Notes: generated by a model not told the origin, from the letters alone. 64,000 nucleotides of DNA from Paulinella micropora (GCA_019918135.1 WBZZ01006708.1:53501-117500), one strand, 5' to 3'. Counted from the first letter of the stretch, positions 53,487 to 63,954 are shown. Translations and numbers: made by a program.

Positions 53487-54299
53487 ATGGACTACAAAGG
53501 AGGGAGAAGTTCTGGAATCTATTATGTCAACAGCAAAAACCGAATAACTGGCACAGACAGCGACTTTACACACGAAATAAACTTAAAATCACTAGACAAT
53601 CCCACACACTGCAAAATTCTTCATATCTATGTGCCGAAGTCGTATTACTCTGTGGCTTCACCATATAATACTTTTACTCTTAGCGAAGACGGGTATGAGG
53701 CTTTAATTACGATACCTGAGGGAAACTACACAATGAACAATTTAAAAAATAAGTTGTCGGAGGTACTGACGGCAGAAAGTCCAAATGACTATACATATGT
53801 TGTATCCAGTAATAATACCAACATAGACCCAGAGGATGGCAAATTAACATTCAGTGTGTCAGAGAATAAGGGAATTCAACCGCGATTTATATTTGATAGT
53901 GATACCCGTATTCACGAAGTAATGGGGTTTGATAGAAATTCAACATATTTCTTTGCTAATGATTTTATTAAATCACCAAATGTGATTATTCTAACTGGTG
54001 AAAAGACTTTATACCTTCAATCGGACTTAGTTGGTGAAGGAGATAATCACGTGCTACAAGAAATATACACCGCCAACGAAATTCCATTTGGTGCCATTAT
54101 ATACGATGGAAGTGGGTCAGAGTATGGTAAGAAATTATCAACCAGTTCAAATAATGTATATAGGTTTTATCTTACAGACGAAAACGAGCAGGCTATAAAT
54201 CTTAATGGGCTCGGCATTGTAATGACTTTGTTGATTTACAGAGAGACTAATTATTTTAATTTATTTACATCATTTTTCAATTTGTTAAAGTCCAGATAA
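53487..54299 (+). CDS. Minor capsid (penton-like) protein of P2 (270 aa)
   Basis: ATG at 53487, immediately after a stem-loop. The N-terminus YYVNSKNRITGTDSDFTHEI and HCKILHIYVPKSYY match the layout of Polinton penton proteins: a Ser/Asn-rich start, a beta strand and then a 'hydrophobic-VPxxYY' step. The rest is beta-rich. The frame is intact. It lies directly before the major capsid gene. Little similarity to the P1 penton-like gene at 39085. Confidence 0.72.
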   Translation: MDYKGGRSSGIYYVNSKNRITGTDSDFTHEINLKSLDNPTHCKILHIYVPKSYYSVASPYNTFTLSEDGYEALITIPEGNYTMNNLKNKLSEVLTAESPNDYTYVVSSNNTNIDPEDGKLTFSVSENKGIQPRFIFDSDTRIHEVMGFDRNSTYFFANDFIKSPNVIILTGEKTLYLQSDLVGEGDNHVLQEIYTANEIPFGAIIYDGSGSEYGKKLSTSSNNVYRFYLTDENEQAINLNGLGIVMTLLIYRETNYFNLFTSFFNLLKSR

Positions 54300-54412
54300 T
54301 TATTTTAGAATTATTTATTTTTTTATTTTTATTTTTTGCTGAAAGATTTTTAAAATCTTTCTAATATATTCTGGTGAATTACTTAATTTCACAACTGCCT
54401 AAAAAAACAAAA

Positions 54413-55960
54413 ATGCCAACTCAACACGGAGGCGAATTAGACTTCAGTAAGACTGATTATATCAGCGGTTCGTATCGCCTTAACAAACTTACTCCTCGCG
54501 AAGGAGCAGGAAATGTTGTTGTTACTTCAGCGGGCGGTCAGGAAAGCACATTTGACCTTATCAGTCGCCCATTTAACTTGGCGAAGTCGGTGCTGAGTTT
54601 CACTTACATCCCTGGTGCTACAGGAGTTGTAGATAGACACAATCGTATTTTTATGGATTGTTTGAGTATGATTAGACAGATTCAACTTCAAACCCGTAGT
54701 GGTGTTTATTTGTGTGATTTGAATCATGTCGGAACTATTACGAAAATGATTTGGAAGCCCGAGACTTCATTGAAGGACTTTTTGGTACTTGAGAACCATG
54801 GAGCAGGTAATGGTGTTGGGTGTATGCTTCAAAAGTGTAATGCTGATGGGCGAGCAACAACAGCATTTACTGCTAACGTGTATGCTGGACAACAGGCAAG
54901 TGTGGCGACTGTAGCAGGTAGTATTGATACCGATGGTCACCTTCAGGCAACATTAAATCGTTTTGGTAATGCTATTGCTGGGGCTATTGCTCCTCCATCA
55001 CTTAATGCACGAAGACATGATGATACTTTGCTGACAACTGGAGCGGGTGCTTTGTCTGCTGTGAATGTTTCATACACTGAGGCGAAGTATCTTGAGGGAG
55101 GTATTGGTGGTGCTAACACAGACCCCCTTATTTATGTGAAGATTCCATTGTCTATGATTTACAATACTATTTTTGCACTTGATAAGACTATTATGTTTCC
55201 TGAAATTCTGACCATGAGAATTGTTTGGGCGGCTAGTAACAGAACTGTTTATCATGTTGGTGGTGTTGATGCTAATACAGGTCTTGCTACCACTATTAAC
55301 ACAGCAAATCAAGGTTCTTTTCCTTGCACAACTAATTCACAGGTAGCAAACTTAAACTTGTTTCTAGCGGTTGAAACAAACCCTGATGTTATCCAGTCTA
55401 TTCAACAAAAAGTGAGCAGTGCCGAAGGTATGTCTTTTACGATTGACTATCCATACTCATACAAAAACACAATTCAGGCATCTACAAGTCAAAACATTAT
55501 TATGAGGTTCGATAGAGGACACGGACGGAGAATTAAGAAAATGTACCATTCGGCATTCAATAATGAAGAAACAAAGAATACCGCGTATGATAACGATAAT
55601 AGGAATGGTTCAAAGATTACCTCCTTCTATACTACCCTTGACGGGTCTAGACTTCAAGAATTTAATATTAGCACTGCTAATACAACCCTTGAAGATTACA
55701 TGTATCTAAAAAATAAAATTGAAGGTAGTGCTTTGGTAAATAGCAATGTCTATCAATACAACTGGTTCTGGGTTGATACATTTGACAACACTCGCCCGCT
55801 TTGGAGTAAAGACCAGAATGAAATTAGTGGGCTTGACCTTTCTCAAGAGAGACGCTGGGAGATGATGGCTACTACTGCAAATGTTGGTCTCAATCATTAC
55901 ACTCTTGCTATCACTCAGCGAGAGGTTCAAGTGAAGGTAAATGTTATTACAATTAGTTAA
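54413..55960 (+). CDS. Major capsid protein (double jelly-roll) of P2 (515 aa)
   Basis: ATG at 54413; a GTG 13 codons upstream is less likely. A GAAAGATTTT/AAAATCTTTC palindrome (54341-54361) and AT-rich leader precede it. Length and beta-rich content (SFTYIPGATGVVDRHNRIF near residue 64, MRIVWAASNRTVYHVGG in the middle, YTLAITQREVQVKVNVITIS at the end) fit the Polinton major capsid protein, and its place after penton and protease agrees. The frame is intact. Recognition is by context and overall look rather than by a catalytic motif. Confidence 0.75.
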   Translation: MPTQHGGELDFSKTDYISGSYRLNKLTPREGAGNVVVTSAGGQESTFDLISRPFNLAKSVLSFTYIPGATGVVDRHNRIFMDCLSMIRQIQLQTRSGVYLCDLNHVGTITKMIWKPETSLKDFLVLENHGAGNGVGCMLQKCNADGRATTAFTANVYAGQQASVATVAGSIDTDGHLQATLNRFGNAIAGAIAPPSLNARRHDDTLLTTGAGALSAVNVSYTEAKYLEGGIGGANTDPLIYVKIPLSMIYNTIFALDKTIMFPEILTMRIVWAASNRTVYHVGGVDANTGLATTINTANQGSFPCTTNSQVANLNLFLAVETNPDVIQSIQQKVSSAEGMSFTIDYPYSYKNTIQASTSQNIIMRFDRGHGRRIKKMYHSAFNNEETKNTAYDNDNRNGSKITSFYTTLDGSRLQEFNISTANTTLEDYMYLKNKIEGSALVNSNVYQYNWFWVDTFDNTRPLWSKDQNEISGLDLSQERRWEMMATTANVGLNHYTLAITQREVQVKVNVITIS

Positions 55961-56015
55961 GTGGGTAATTATTAATTTTGATAGTTAATTTTTTTAAAAA
56001 AAATAATATATAACA

Positions 56016-57257
56016 ATGAGCCACCAACGAAATTTAATCTCACAAAATCCAGACGGAGATTTTATAAACGTCAGTGTTGGATATGATGGTGGCATTAAAA
56101 CTGATAATATGAAAACTGCTTTTGGAGAAACACTAGTTGGACAATTAACTCCAGTTGTTCAGGAAATCTTTCCATACACTATTAATACAAGGATATGGAC
56201 AAAAACAGAAACAAAATCGTCTGTGTCATTTTTCAATAATATGGCTGAATTAAAAACTCAAGCCGATAACACAGTGAATGCTATCCTAACAAGTAAAAGA
56301 AGAATAAAATATCGGACTGGTATGGGAGTTGTTGGTCGCTTCACTGCTATATGGACAACTGATGACACAAAATCCTATTATTCGTGTGTAGGAATTGGTG
56401 AAAGTGATTTTTCAAATGGTTTTTATTTTTATAAAACTAATGTCTGGATGAGTATTCTACATGCCAAAGGAGGTGCAACAACTTATATTCAACAAGCAAA
56501 CTGGGATGACCCGTGCAATGGAACAAAAGATATGCCTGTTATTGATTGGAGTAAAGGAAATGTATTCCAAATTCAATTTCAATATTTAGGCTTTGGTGCT
56601 ATAAGGTTTTCTATTGAAAATCCTACGACAGGAGAATTTCAATTAGTCCATACTATTAAGTATGCGAATGCCAACACAGGTGTAAGTCTAAGAAACACTA
56701 CTTTACCATTTACAGCATTGATGAGGAATGATGCTGCTATCGGAATTCAAACTCTTAAAACAGCAAGTGTTGGATTATTTATTGAAGGAAGTAATACAAT
56801 AAACACAAGTATAACCAACGAAGTGGAAGGAAGTAAAGCAGCAAACACAACTGAAAGCCCTATTATTAGTATCAGGAATAAAGCAACATTTGATGCGGGC
56901 GGTGCTAATTTAACAAATTATTCAAATGTTTATCCCACTTTGATAAGTATTACAAATGAAGATACTAAGTCAAATGTTGTCAGAATGGTATTAAATGGAA
57001 CACTAACTGGAGCAGGTTTTGCAGATGTTGATTCTAAGTATTCGATTGTAGATACTGACACAAAGGCGAGTGCTATCGCAAACGGAACAACAATTTTTAA
57101 ACTATATGTAAATAGTGCTTCAACTCAACAAATCAATTTTAGAAGTTATGATATATACCTATCACCGAGTGATGTATTGATTTTTACACAGAAGTCTGTC
57201 TCTGCTGGTGGAGGAGGAAATGTCAATATTATTGCTAACTTCGTAGAGGATCAGTGA
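56016..57257 (+). CDS. Unknown structural protein, jelly-roll/lectin-like look (413 aa)
   Basis: ATG at 56016 after AAATAATATATAACA. A large beta-rich protein with Trp/Gly/Asn segments (SYYSCVGIGESDFSNGFYFY, ILHAKGGATTYIQQANW) and a Gly-rich C-terminus (SVSAGGGGNVNIIANFVED). It follows the major capsid gene on the same strand and the frame is intact. Similar proteins occur near capsid genes of some polinton-like and giant viruses; a surface or receptor-binding role is possible but unproven. Confidence 0.6.
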   Translation: MSHQRNLISQNPDGDFINVSVGYDGGIKTDNMKTAFGETLVGQLTPVVQEIFPYTINTRIWTKTETKSSVSFFNNMAELKTQADNTVNAILTSKRRIKYRTGMGVVGRFTAIWTTDDTKSYYSCVGIGESDFSNGFYFYKTNVWMSILHAKGGATTYIQQANWDDPCNGTKDMPVIDWSKGNVFQIQFQYLGFGAIRFSIENPTTGEFQLVHTIKYANANTGVSLRNTTLPFTALMRNDAAIGIQTLKTASVGLFIEGSNTINTSITNEVEGSKAANTTESPIISIRNKATFDAGGANLTNYSNVYPTLISITNEDTKSNVVRMVLNGTLTGAGFADVDSKYSIVDTDTKASAIANGTTIFKLYVNSASTQQINFRSYDIYLSPSDVLIFTQKSVSAGGGGNVNIIANFVEDQ

Positions 57258-57314
57258 TACAGAAAGCAAAAAAAAATTAATTGAATAAAATATCAATGAT
57301 TTAAATAATTTTTT

Positions 57315-57749
57315 TTATGTCATCCACATTTTGGCACCACTGCTGTTGAATAACCATTCAAGGTATGGTTTATCAATTTTGGCTACATCTTCAATGTTTT
57401 TGTGTGCATATTTTCCATATTGAAGAACAACATCTTTCTTTAATATACATCCTTCTTCTGTACATGTAGCATTCGCTATTTCTTCGCCAACATTAGCCTT
57501 GATTTCTGTGATACTAGTCTCTTTTAAATCAGTCGCCTTAAAAGGTGTGCTCGGTTCCTCCATCATTTTTTGTAATGTAGCCTCCAATGGAATAACTACT
57601 TTCACATTGTCGTCGCGGGGTTTGTATTGCTCATAGAAAGAAACAATGTCAGGCTTAGTTCATTTAATTGTCGGCTTTTTTATTTCGCCGTCAAGGTTCC
57701 ATTTTTCAATTTCATTCAAGTAGTCCTGTTTGGTGCTCAGGTCAGTCAT
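57315..57749 (-). pseudogene. Relative of P1b 2538-3179 with ExoX-C-like C-terminus, in-frame stop
   Basis: ATG at 57749 after GTAGTATATATC. The N-terminus (DYLNEIEKWNLDG) and ITEIKANVGEE match P1b 2538-3179. A TGA at 57660-57662 (codon 30) interrupts the frame. The C-terminus YGKYAHKNIEDVAKIDKPYL resembles the 'FGKYKGK...DxxYLxW' module of DUF3820/exonuclease X C-terminal domains. No exonuclease catalytic domain is attached. Function unknown. Confidence 0.6.
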
Positions 57750-57828
57750 GATATATACTACAAAATAATTTTTATTAAATGTATTTTTTTACTTCACTTT
57801 TAATGTCGGTAAATTTATCAAACCAAGG

Positions 57829-58062
57829 CTATTTCATAACCCATTCAAGATATGGTTTATCAATAACTGCTACATCTTGAATTTTCTTGCTACGATATTT
57901 ACCAAATGGAAAAACATCGGTTGGCTTGCCAGCCCGCGCATTTTCAATAATTTGGATTTCGTCAGTAATTATCTTTTTAACATCGGTAAGAGAAAATGTT
58001 TCTTTTTTATTTTCAATAGAGAGTTTCTCAAACTTCTCACATAGTCTGGTGAGGGTGGTCAT
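57829..58062 (-). CDS. Small protein with ExoX-C/DUF3820-like module (77 aa)
   Basis: ATG at 58062 after ACCATATACTATACT. An N-terminal helix, then FGKYRSKKIQDVAVIDKPYL ending in EWVMK, the same module as in the gene at 57315. It is a stand-alone small domain, probably nucleic-acid- or protein-binding. Frame intact. It is downstream of DNA polymerase on the same strand, so it may belong to the replication group. Confidence 0.6.
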   Translation of the reverse strand: MTTLTRLCEKFEKLSIENKKETFSLTDVKKIITDEIQIIENARAGKPTDVFPFGKYRSKKIQDVAVIDKPYLEWVMK

Positions 58063-58105
58063 AGTATAGTATATGGTATATATTTTATAGAAAAAAAAAT
58101 TAATT

Positions 58106-58163
58106 GATATTTATGAGCATCGCTTTCATTCGCTTCGCTCATTTTCGCTTGCTCATAAACATC
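58106..58163 (-). promoter_or_regulatory. Stem-loop between DNA polymerase stop and next gene
   Basis: Arms GATATTTATGAGC / GCTCATAAACATC (13 bp, one mismatch). It contains the polymerase stop (58139-58141) and lies 44 bp ahead of the ATG at 58062. Its loop is almost that of 53346-53397. Confidence 0.8.
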
Positions 58164-61100
58164 GTTTGATATCCGTTAGGGATACTATCATTTTTGTTGA
58201 TAAACTCGCGTCCGCACCATTTATTCTCATTAACTTTCTTTTTTATGTTTATAGTATGAACAATGCTGAAATGGTTAATGTTTTGCTGTTTGGTATTTCG
58301 TGATAAATGGATTTTCTTCATTTGAAAATCTCTAACATTTTCAATGCTTTCACCTAAATCCATCTTTTCATATACTTCTGGATTTAACCCCTTTGAATTC
58401 AACCCCTTACCTCTAAGGTGGTAGTATCTCTTTTTTACTCCTTCGTTTTCGTAGCATTCAATTATATGAACTCCTTTGTCTTTATGTTTCAAATCATTCT
58501 TAGTAAGGTAAGGGAGAAATGCTTCATTCGTTGTAAATTCTAACATATACAATTTAGGAGCAATCCATATTCCTCTTATTATCTTACAGCAATCTCCTAA
58601 GTCATCCGTTATTCCTCCGAGAGATTTATCACCAAGCCTTTTGATTAGTTTGGCGAACCTAACATGCAACACTAGACTATCGGTATCGGTGTAATAGAAA
58701 TCAGCCTCTATATCTTTATTTGGATTAGCCTCTTTTATGTAGTTATACGTAATTCGCCTGCTATATGCTAGAATGAAAGCCCCGTAGTGAGAAGGTTTTG
58801 TAATACTCTCTTCAATTATTACTTCATTTCTAGGCATTCCAGATACGTGCCAAAGTTTGTTTCCGTCTTTATCTTTGAATTCAACCACATCAGATATATA
58901 ATTTTTTGTCCAAAATTTCCAATACTCCTCATTTGATTTAATATATTCTGCTTCTGTTGGGATAGGTCGTTGTATCATCTTTCCGTATAACGAATTCATA
59001 AATAGTTTGGCTAATAAATATTGTGGTGTGCCTTTTTCGTTATTTTCTTTCGCCTTAAACATTTCTAATATATATTCTTTGAAAACTGGTTCAGCCTCCT
59101 CTGTATAGTATCCTTTATGAATTGTTATATCGTAGCCTTCCTTAATTATATCTTCAATATCAACACTTGTGAGCCATTGGTCTTTCATATCAGCTAAATT
59201 CCACTTTAATGAACCCATTTTATTTCTCTGTCCTATTCTTGAATGTAATATGTCTTTTGGTGAGATATAATCAACATTGTAAATACCGATAGGAAGATTA
59301 TTATAATCAAATGGTGCGATAGCCATCTTAATTTCTCCAACCATGAATAAATTAAGCATCGCTGTTGGGTATAAAGATACGACATCCGCATCAACTAAAT
59401 AATCGGTTAATTCGTCAAATGTGATTTTCCCTGCTAAGTAGTCGTTGTATTGTTTTGAAATAAATCTTTTTTTGCTTGGATATGTTCTTGCTCCGATAAC
59501 CGCTTTTCTAAATGCCTTCTCTTGTTCAATAGTTGGGAGTCTTACATCGTGCTTACCATCAATCATTTTCTTCCAGATATTGAAAGCAAGGCTTGAAGTT
59601 GAAATGTACGAAGTTAAATTCACTGAGTGTTTTTCAAATATCTCTGTGTTTATTTTGTCATATAACTCTTTGAACCCCATAACATCGCACTTTAAATATT
59701 CAAGACACTTATTTCTTAATTCTTCGCTCATTGTTTCCCAAGTAGATGCCTTGTCGTGGTCAAAATCTCCTTTAAGAGTTTTACATTTCATATTTTCTAA
59801 GTTTTCTTTTAACGTCCCCTGAGTATGCTTACACATATCCCACATTTTAATATTTTCAAATTGTAAAGAGATTATTGAGCCGTTATTAATCATGTGAGAT
59901 TTTGGTTTGATACCTCTTCTTATTAATTCCTGTTTAATAAAGTAGTGGTCAAAGTTCGCCCCGTTAAAACCATTCACATATAAAATTGGTGCTTCTTCAT
60001 CTTTCCTCTTTTTCTTTCTTACTCCTGCTACTTTCTTGACTGGATTATCTCCGACGCGTCGGAGATATGGTGGTTTTTTGTTAGCCCATTCTAATGCTAA
60101 CTTTCTTCCTCTCTCTAAGACTAAATCAAGAAATTTAGAAATACAATTAATACCAGCATAATATTTAAATCCTTCCGTCCCTTGAGTATATCCGACTATA
60201 TAGCAGTCGTGAATATCAAATCAGTCAGCAAGCGTGTTATTTCTAAAAGTTTCGAGGTCGTAATGAAGAAGTTCATCTTTATTATTATATTTTTCTTTAT
60301 GTGCCTTCGTTATTAAATGTCTCTTTCCATTCTTTAATATTTCTCTATTCGCATAATTTATCATTTTTGGATTACAAGTATGTTTAGTAAAATACTTAGT
60401 CAGGCATTTTTCACATTTCTTTTTACATCTTTTAATTAATCCAAAATAGTGGTTATTCTCTAAGTAAATCATAATATCTGCTTCTTCTCCGATGTTGTTC
60501 GTGCTTATAGTTTCTTTTGTTAAGGCATTTGTTATTTCATATGTCTTTCCTTCTTTTATCAAAGTATTAAGGATTTTTACGGCTGTAGAGAATGGTATAG
60601 GGCAATCATTAGAAAGATTGAATTGTTCTCTAATATCATTATATCTTTTTCTATTAATAAGTGTCATATTGAGAATGTCTTTACAAAGGAAGAATAAGCA
60701 ATTATTATTTTTGCTGGCTGGAGATATTAATATACTTTCATCATATTTCGTTTGTTTGCTTTTGTATTTTCCCTCATAGCATCCTCCTCCGTTTTTTTGA
60801 ACTACTACTACCTTAGCATATTCAATAATCCGTTCATAACCTAGTCCTGATGCTTCAATATTGCTTATGTTAAACTCATTCAACATTTCAATAAAAGCAC
60901 CATAGTTTTTAATTTGAAAAGAATTAAATGTTTTCTTTTTATAATATCTATTTAATTCTTCGTGGTCAGTTATGTATGTTATGGTGATATGAACGTCTGC
61001 ATTTCCTGTCATACTATTTCTTTTCGCATCTAATAGTATAGGAAGTAGAACCTCTCGCTCTAATGCGTCAGTATCATAAAAATTTATATCTAATCCTTGC

Positions 61101-61264
61101 TTCTCGTATGTAAGAGAGTTTAATCTATTGTCTCGCCTAGATTTTAACTCTACTACTTTAAATTCCCTTTTGTTTTCTCTTGTTGTAGTTTTCTTCAAAT
61201 TCGCCCTTACCTTCGCTAGTTCTACATTTTCCTTCGTTGGTCTGGGCTGTAATGGTGGTGGCAT
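58139..61264 (-). pseudogene. Protein-primed family B DNA polymerase, in-frame stop
   Basis: Polinton replicase, about 1,040 codons from the ATG at 61264. N-terminal 300 residues include a Cys/His cluster (CKKKCEKCLTKYFTKHTC). Exonuclease motifs follow: HYDLETF (ExoI, near residue 336), NGFNGANFDHYF (ExoII, near 438) and YLKCDVMGF (ExoIII). Polymerase motifs follow: DADVVSLYPTAM (motif A, near 625), KLFMNSLYGK (motif B) and YYTDTDS (motif C), with insertions in the palm as expected for protein-primed enzymes. A TGA at 60221-60223, just after ExoI, breaks an otherwise single frame. All catalytic motifs seen are preserved. Confidence 0.9.
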
Positions 61265-61468
61265 ATTTTACTTTTATATTAGTGAGGATATAAAAATAAT
61301 GAAAATAAATTAAATTGTTTTACCTTTATATATATATATATAAGATTGTCTTACCTTTAACATGAAATTCATTTTATAAAAAATCATTTTTCGTTTTTTT
61401 TGTTTTTTTTATACTCCTCTCGCCTTCATTTCTTCATATTCCTTAAGTTTTCTATTTCGTTCTTTTAA

Positions 61469-61585
61469 TTACTCCTTCCTTTTTTGATTAATTTCATCCT
61501 TATTTCTTTTGTAATATGCGAGCGTCTTTTCGGAGTTAGCCTTTCGTTTGTCCTCAGGTGTGAGATATTTCTTGTGTCTCCCCAT
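61469..61585 (-). CDS. Very small basic protein (38 aa)
   Basis: ATG at 61585 after ACTTATAATATAGAT; stop at 61469. Lys-rich, LAYYKRNKDEINQKRK at the end, similar in style to 6371-6598 of P1b. The frame reopens after the stop for about 20 codons, so it may be a shortened form. Function unknown. Confidence 0.45.
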   Translation of the reverse strand: MGRHKKYLTPEDKRKANSEKTLAYYKRNKDEINQKRKE

Positions 61586-61626
61586 ATCTATATTATAAGT
61601 AATATAATTTATTTCTTTAAATGATT

Positions 61627-61899
61627 TTATATTTTATTATTTAATACAATCAACACCCTTAATTTAAGTTGTCTTATTGCTTCTTCACATATTTTCCATT
61701 TGTGAATATTCAACATTGTTGGAGCATCTAATGCTTTGTTTTTCTGTTCATCCCAAAACTTAAAGGCTTTGCTATATAGTTGAAGCGTTTCTCTTCTTGT
61801 GTATTTCTTAATCCTTCTATCGTCTGCTAATGCTTCTGGAAAATGTAAGTTGTATAGTTCTTTCAATTCCTTGTCCGCTTGTATCATTATAGAAGACAT
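61627..61899 (-). CDS. Hypothetical protein (90 aa)
   Basis: ATG at 61899 directly after ATTACTTATATAAT. Helical, charged (KKYTRRETLQLYSKAFKFWD), ending in a hydrophobic LRVLIVLNNKI. No recognised family; one of three small leftward genes ahead of the polymerase. Confidence 0.55.
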   Translation of the reverse strand: MSSIMIQADKELKELYNLHFPEALADDRRIKKYTRRETLQLYSKAFKFWDEQKNKALDAPTMLNIHKWKICEEAIRQLKLRVLIVLNNKI

Positions 61900-61964
61900 A
61901 TTATATAAGTAATAATATTTATTTCTTTAAATGATTTTACATTTTATAACATTATTATAACAAA

Positions 61965-62204
61965 TCACGAGTGATTTTTATAATATCTTTCCATGTCGTC
62001 ATTTCTACGAATTATACAAATAATTTTATGTCCTCCCATCATAACATCTTCTTTCTCTGCGAAGTAGTATCTATGAAAGTCAGATTTTTCGTGTTGGTAT
62101 TTTCCATATATACCTATTACTTTACCACATACACATGTATATTTCTGTTTTCTTCTTTCCTTTACATATTCCGCTCTCTTCTGTTTGCGCGTAATCTCAA
62201 ACAT
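61965..62204 (-). CDS. Small zinc-finger protein (79 aa)
   Basis: ATG at 62204, lying in a 20-bp palindrome ATCTCAAACATGTTTGAGAT (62192-62211). Basic N-terminus, then YTCVCGKVIGIYGKYQHEKS followed by DFH: a C-x-C...H...H arrangement like the single C2H2-type fingers common in large DNA viruses. It is the rightmost gene, just inside the terminal repeat, and probably binds nucleic acid. Confidence 0.65.
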   Translation of the reverse strand: MFEITRKQKRAEYVKERRKQKYTCVCGKVIGIYGKYQHEKSDFHRYYFAEKEDVMMGGHKIICIIRRNDDMERYYKNHS

Positions 62205-62250
62205 GTTTGAGATATTCTATATCAAAGACAAAATTTTTTCTTTTATGATA

Positions 62251-62402
62251 TATTTCTCTCAGTGATCTGTGGAGGGCTCTTTGGGGTGTTTTATGCTCTT
62301 GTATTCATTGTGTGGGAGATTAATAGGAGAAGATAAATGAAATTTATGAGGTCGTTTTAAGGCACGAAAAAACGAGCCTTGTAAATTTCATATTATACTA
62401 CT
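62251..62402 (-). repeat. Right terminal inverted repeat (152 bp)
   Basis: Inverted copy of 41319-41470. The outer end reads TATTATACTACT before the AATCTG duplication. Confidence 0.93.
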
Positions 62403-63060
<658 letters not shown>

Positions 63061-63084
63061 AAAAATAATAATAATAATAATAAT

Positions 63085-63353
63085 AGTGCTTCTCTGTCAA
63101 TGGCTGATGCATTTCTGCACATGCGCCTTCATCGTCTCACCCGTGAGGGGAGTACGAAGAATTGACGATAAGCTCTAATGACACCCCCGCAAGGGCAGTT
63201 CCAACACTTCCAGACGGGCCGGTATGTTCAATGAAAATACTGGTCCAGAAATAGACCGGTATGTTCAATGAAAATACTGGTGGCACCGACGGGAATCGAA
63301 CTGGCGACAGGGCCCAGATGGTAGAACTTGACCACTGGGCTATCACGGTGTCC
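63085..63353 (-). mobile_element. SINE, full length (269 bp)
   Basis: Complete copy with internal duplication carrying CCAGAAATAGACC; followed by an AAT/ATA-rich run to about 63395. Confidence 0.85.
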
Positions 63354-63395
63354 ATAATAATCATAATAATAATAATAATATATATATATATATAT

Positions 63396-63780
63396 TGATC
63401 TGTCATGGCTGAGCCCGATGGCCATGCGCCTCCATCCCTCGACCCAACAGGGACTGCAGTGAGTATGTTGGGGAGGGAAGAGTGACTCTAACCATCCTGC
63501 ATAGAAGGCCCCAAAAGGAAGTCCCTACTACCCGCACAGTGTCGGGTACCTTGCAGGAAATCAACTACAAATGATTGATCTTCCCCGCGTGAGAGCTCCA
63601 CGAGACTGGGTAGGTCCCGCATGGAGGTACTCACAGGGGTAGCAGACATTTCATGCGGTCTGCCAGCGCATGAGGACGTTTTGTGGTAAATATCTGGGAC
63701 GCCTCGAAACCCGTCACCACCCCTAGATCGCGGAATGTAAATACCCCTTTGATCCCACGTGGTGTATGTCTTATAAAAAA
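63396..63780. other. Unassigned non-coding sequence
   Basis: GC-richer than the viral DNA. The first part (TGATCTGTCATGGCTGAGCC, GCGCCTCCATCCCTCGACCC) loosely echoes the SINE 3' region, so this may be a related but distinct repeat family. No gene recognised. Confidence 0.4.
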
Positions 63781-63954
63781 CAACACAACGACATGGCCTC
63801 GGAACCAACACAACAACATAGCCTCGGAACCCACATCGACATAGCCTCGGAACCCACACAACAACAGAGCCTCGGAACCAACACAACAACATAGCCTCGG
63901 AACCAACACAACAACATAGCCTCGGAGCCAACACAACGACATAGCCTCGAAACC
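63781..63954. repeat. Minisatellite, about 25-bp unit, seven copies
   Basis: Units of roughly AACACAACAACATAGCCTCGG plus AACC, with small changes (ACATCGACATAGCC, CAGAGCC). Copies adjoin directly without unique spacers. Open frames through it are repeat artefacts. Confidence 0.85.

Larger units (their letters stand above)
41319..62402. mobile_element. Polinton/Maverick element P2 (21,084 bp)
   Basis: A complete element by its ends: 152-bp terminal inverted repeats, outermost bases AGTAGTATAATATG, and flanking AATCTG duplications inside a SINE. It carries integrase, protein-primed DNA polymerase B, adenain-like protease, packaging ATPase, major and minor capsid proteins, an S74 fibre and about ten small genes. 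Genes run leftward at both ends and rightward in the middle (44792-57257). Many are broken, so it is unlikely to be mobile by itself. Confidence 0.93.

Noticed and set aside
63781..63954. CRISPR-like array
   Set aside because: Units adjoin without unique spacers; it is a minisatellite in a eukaryotic context.
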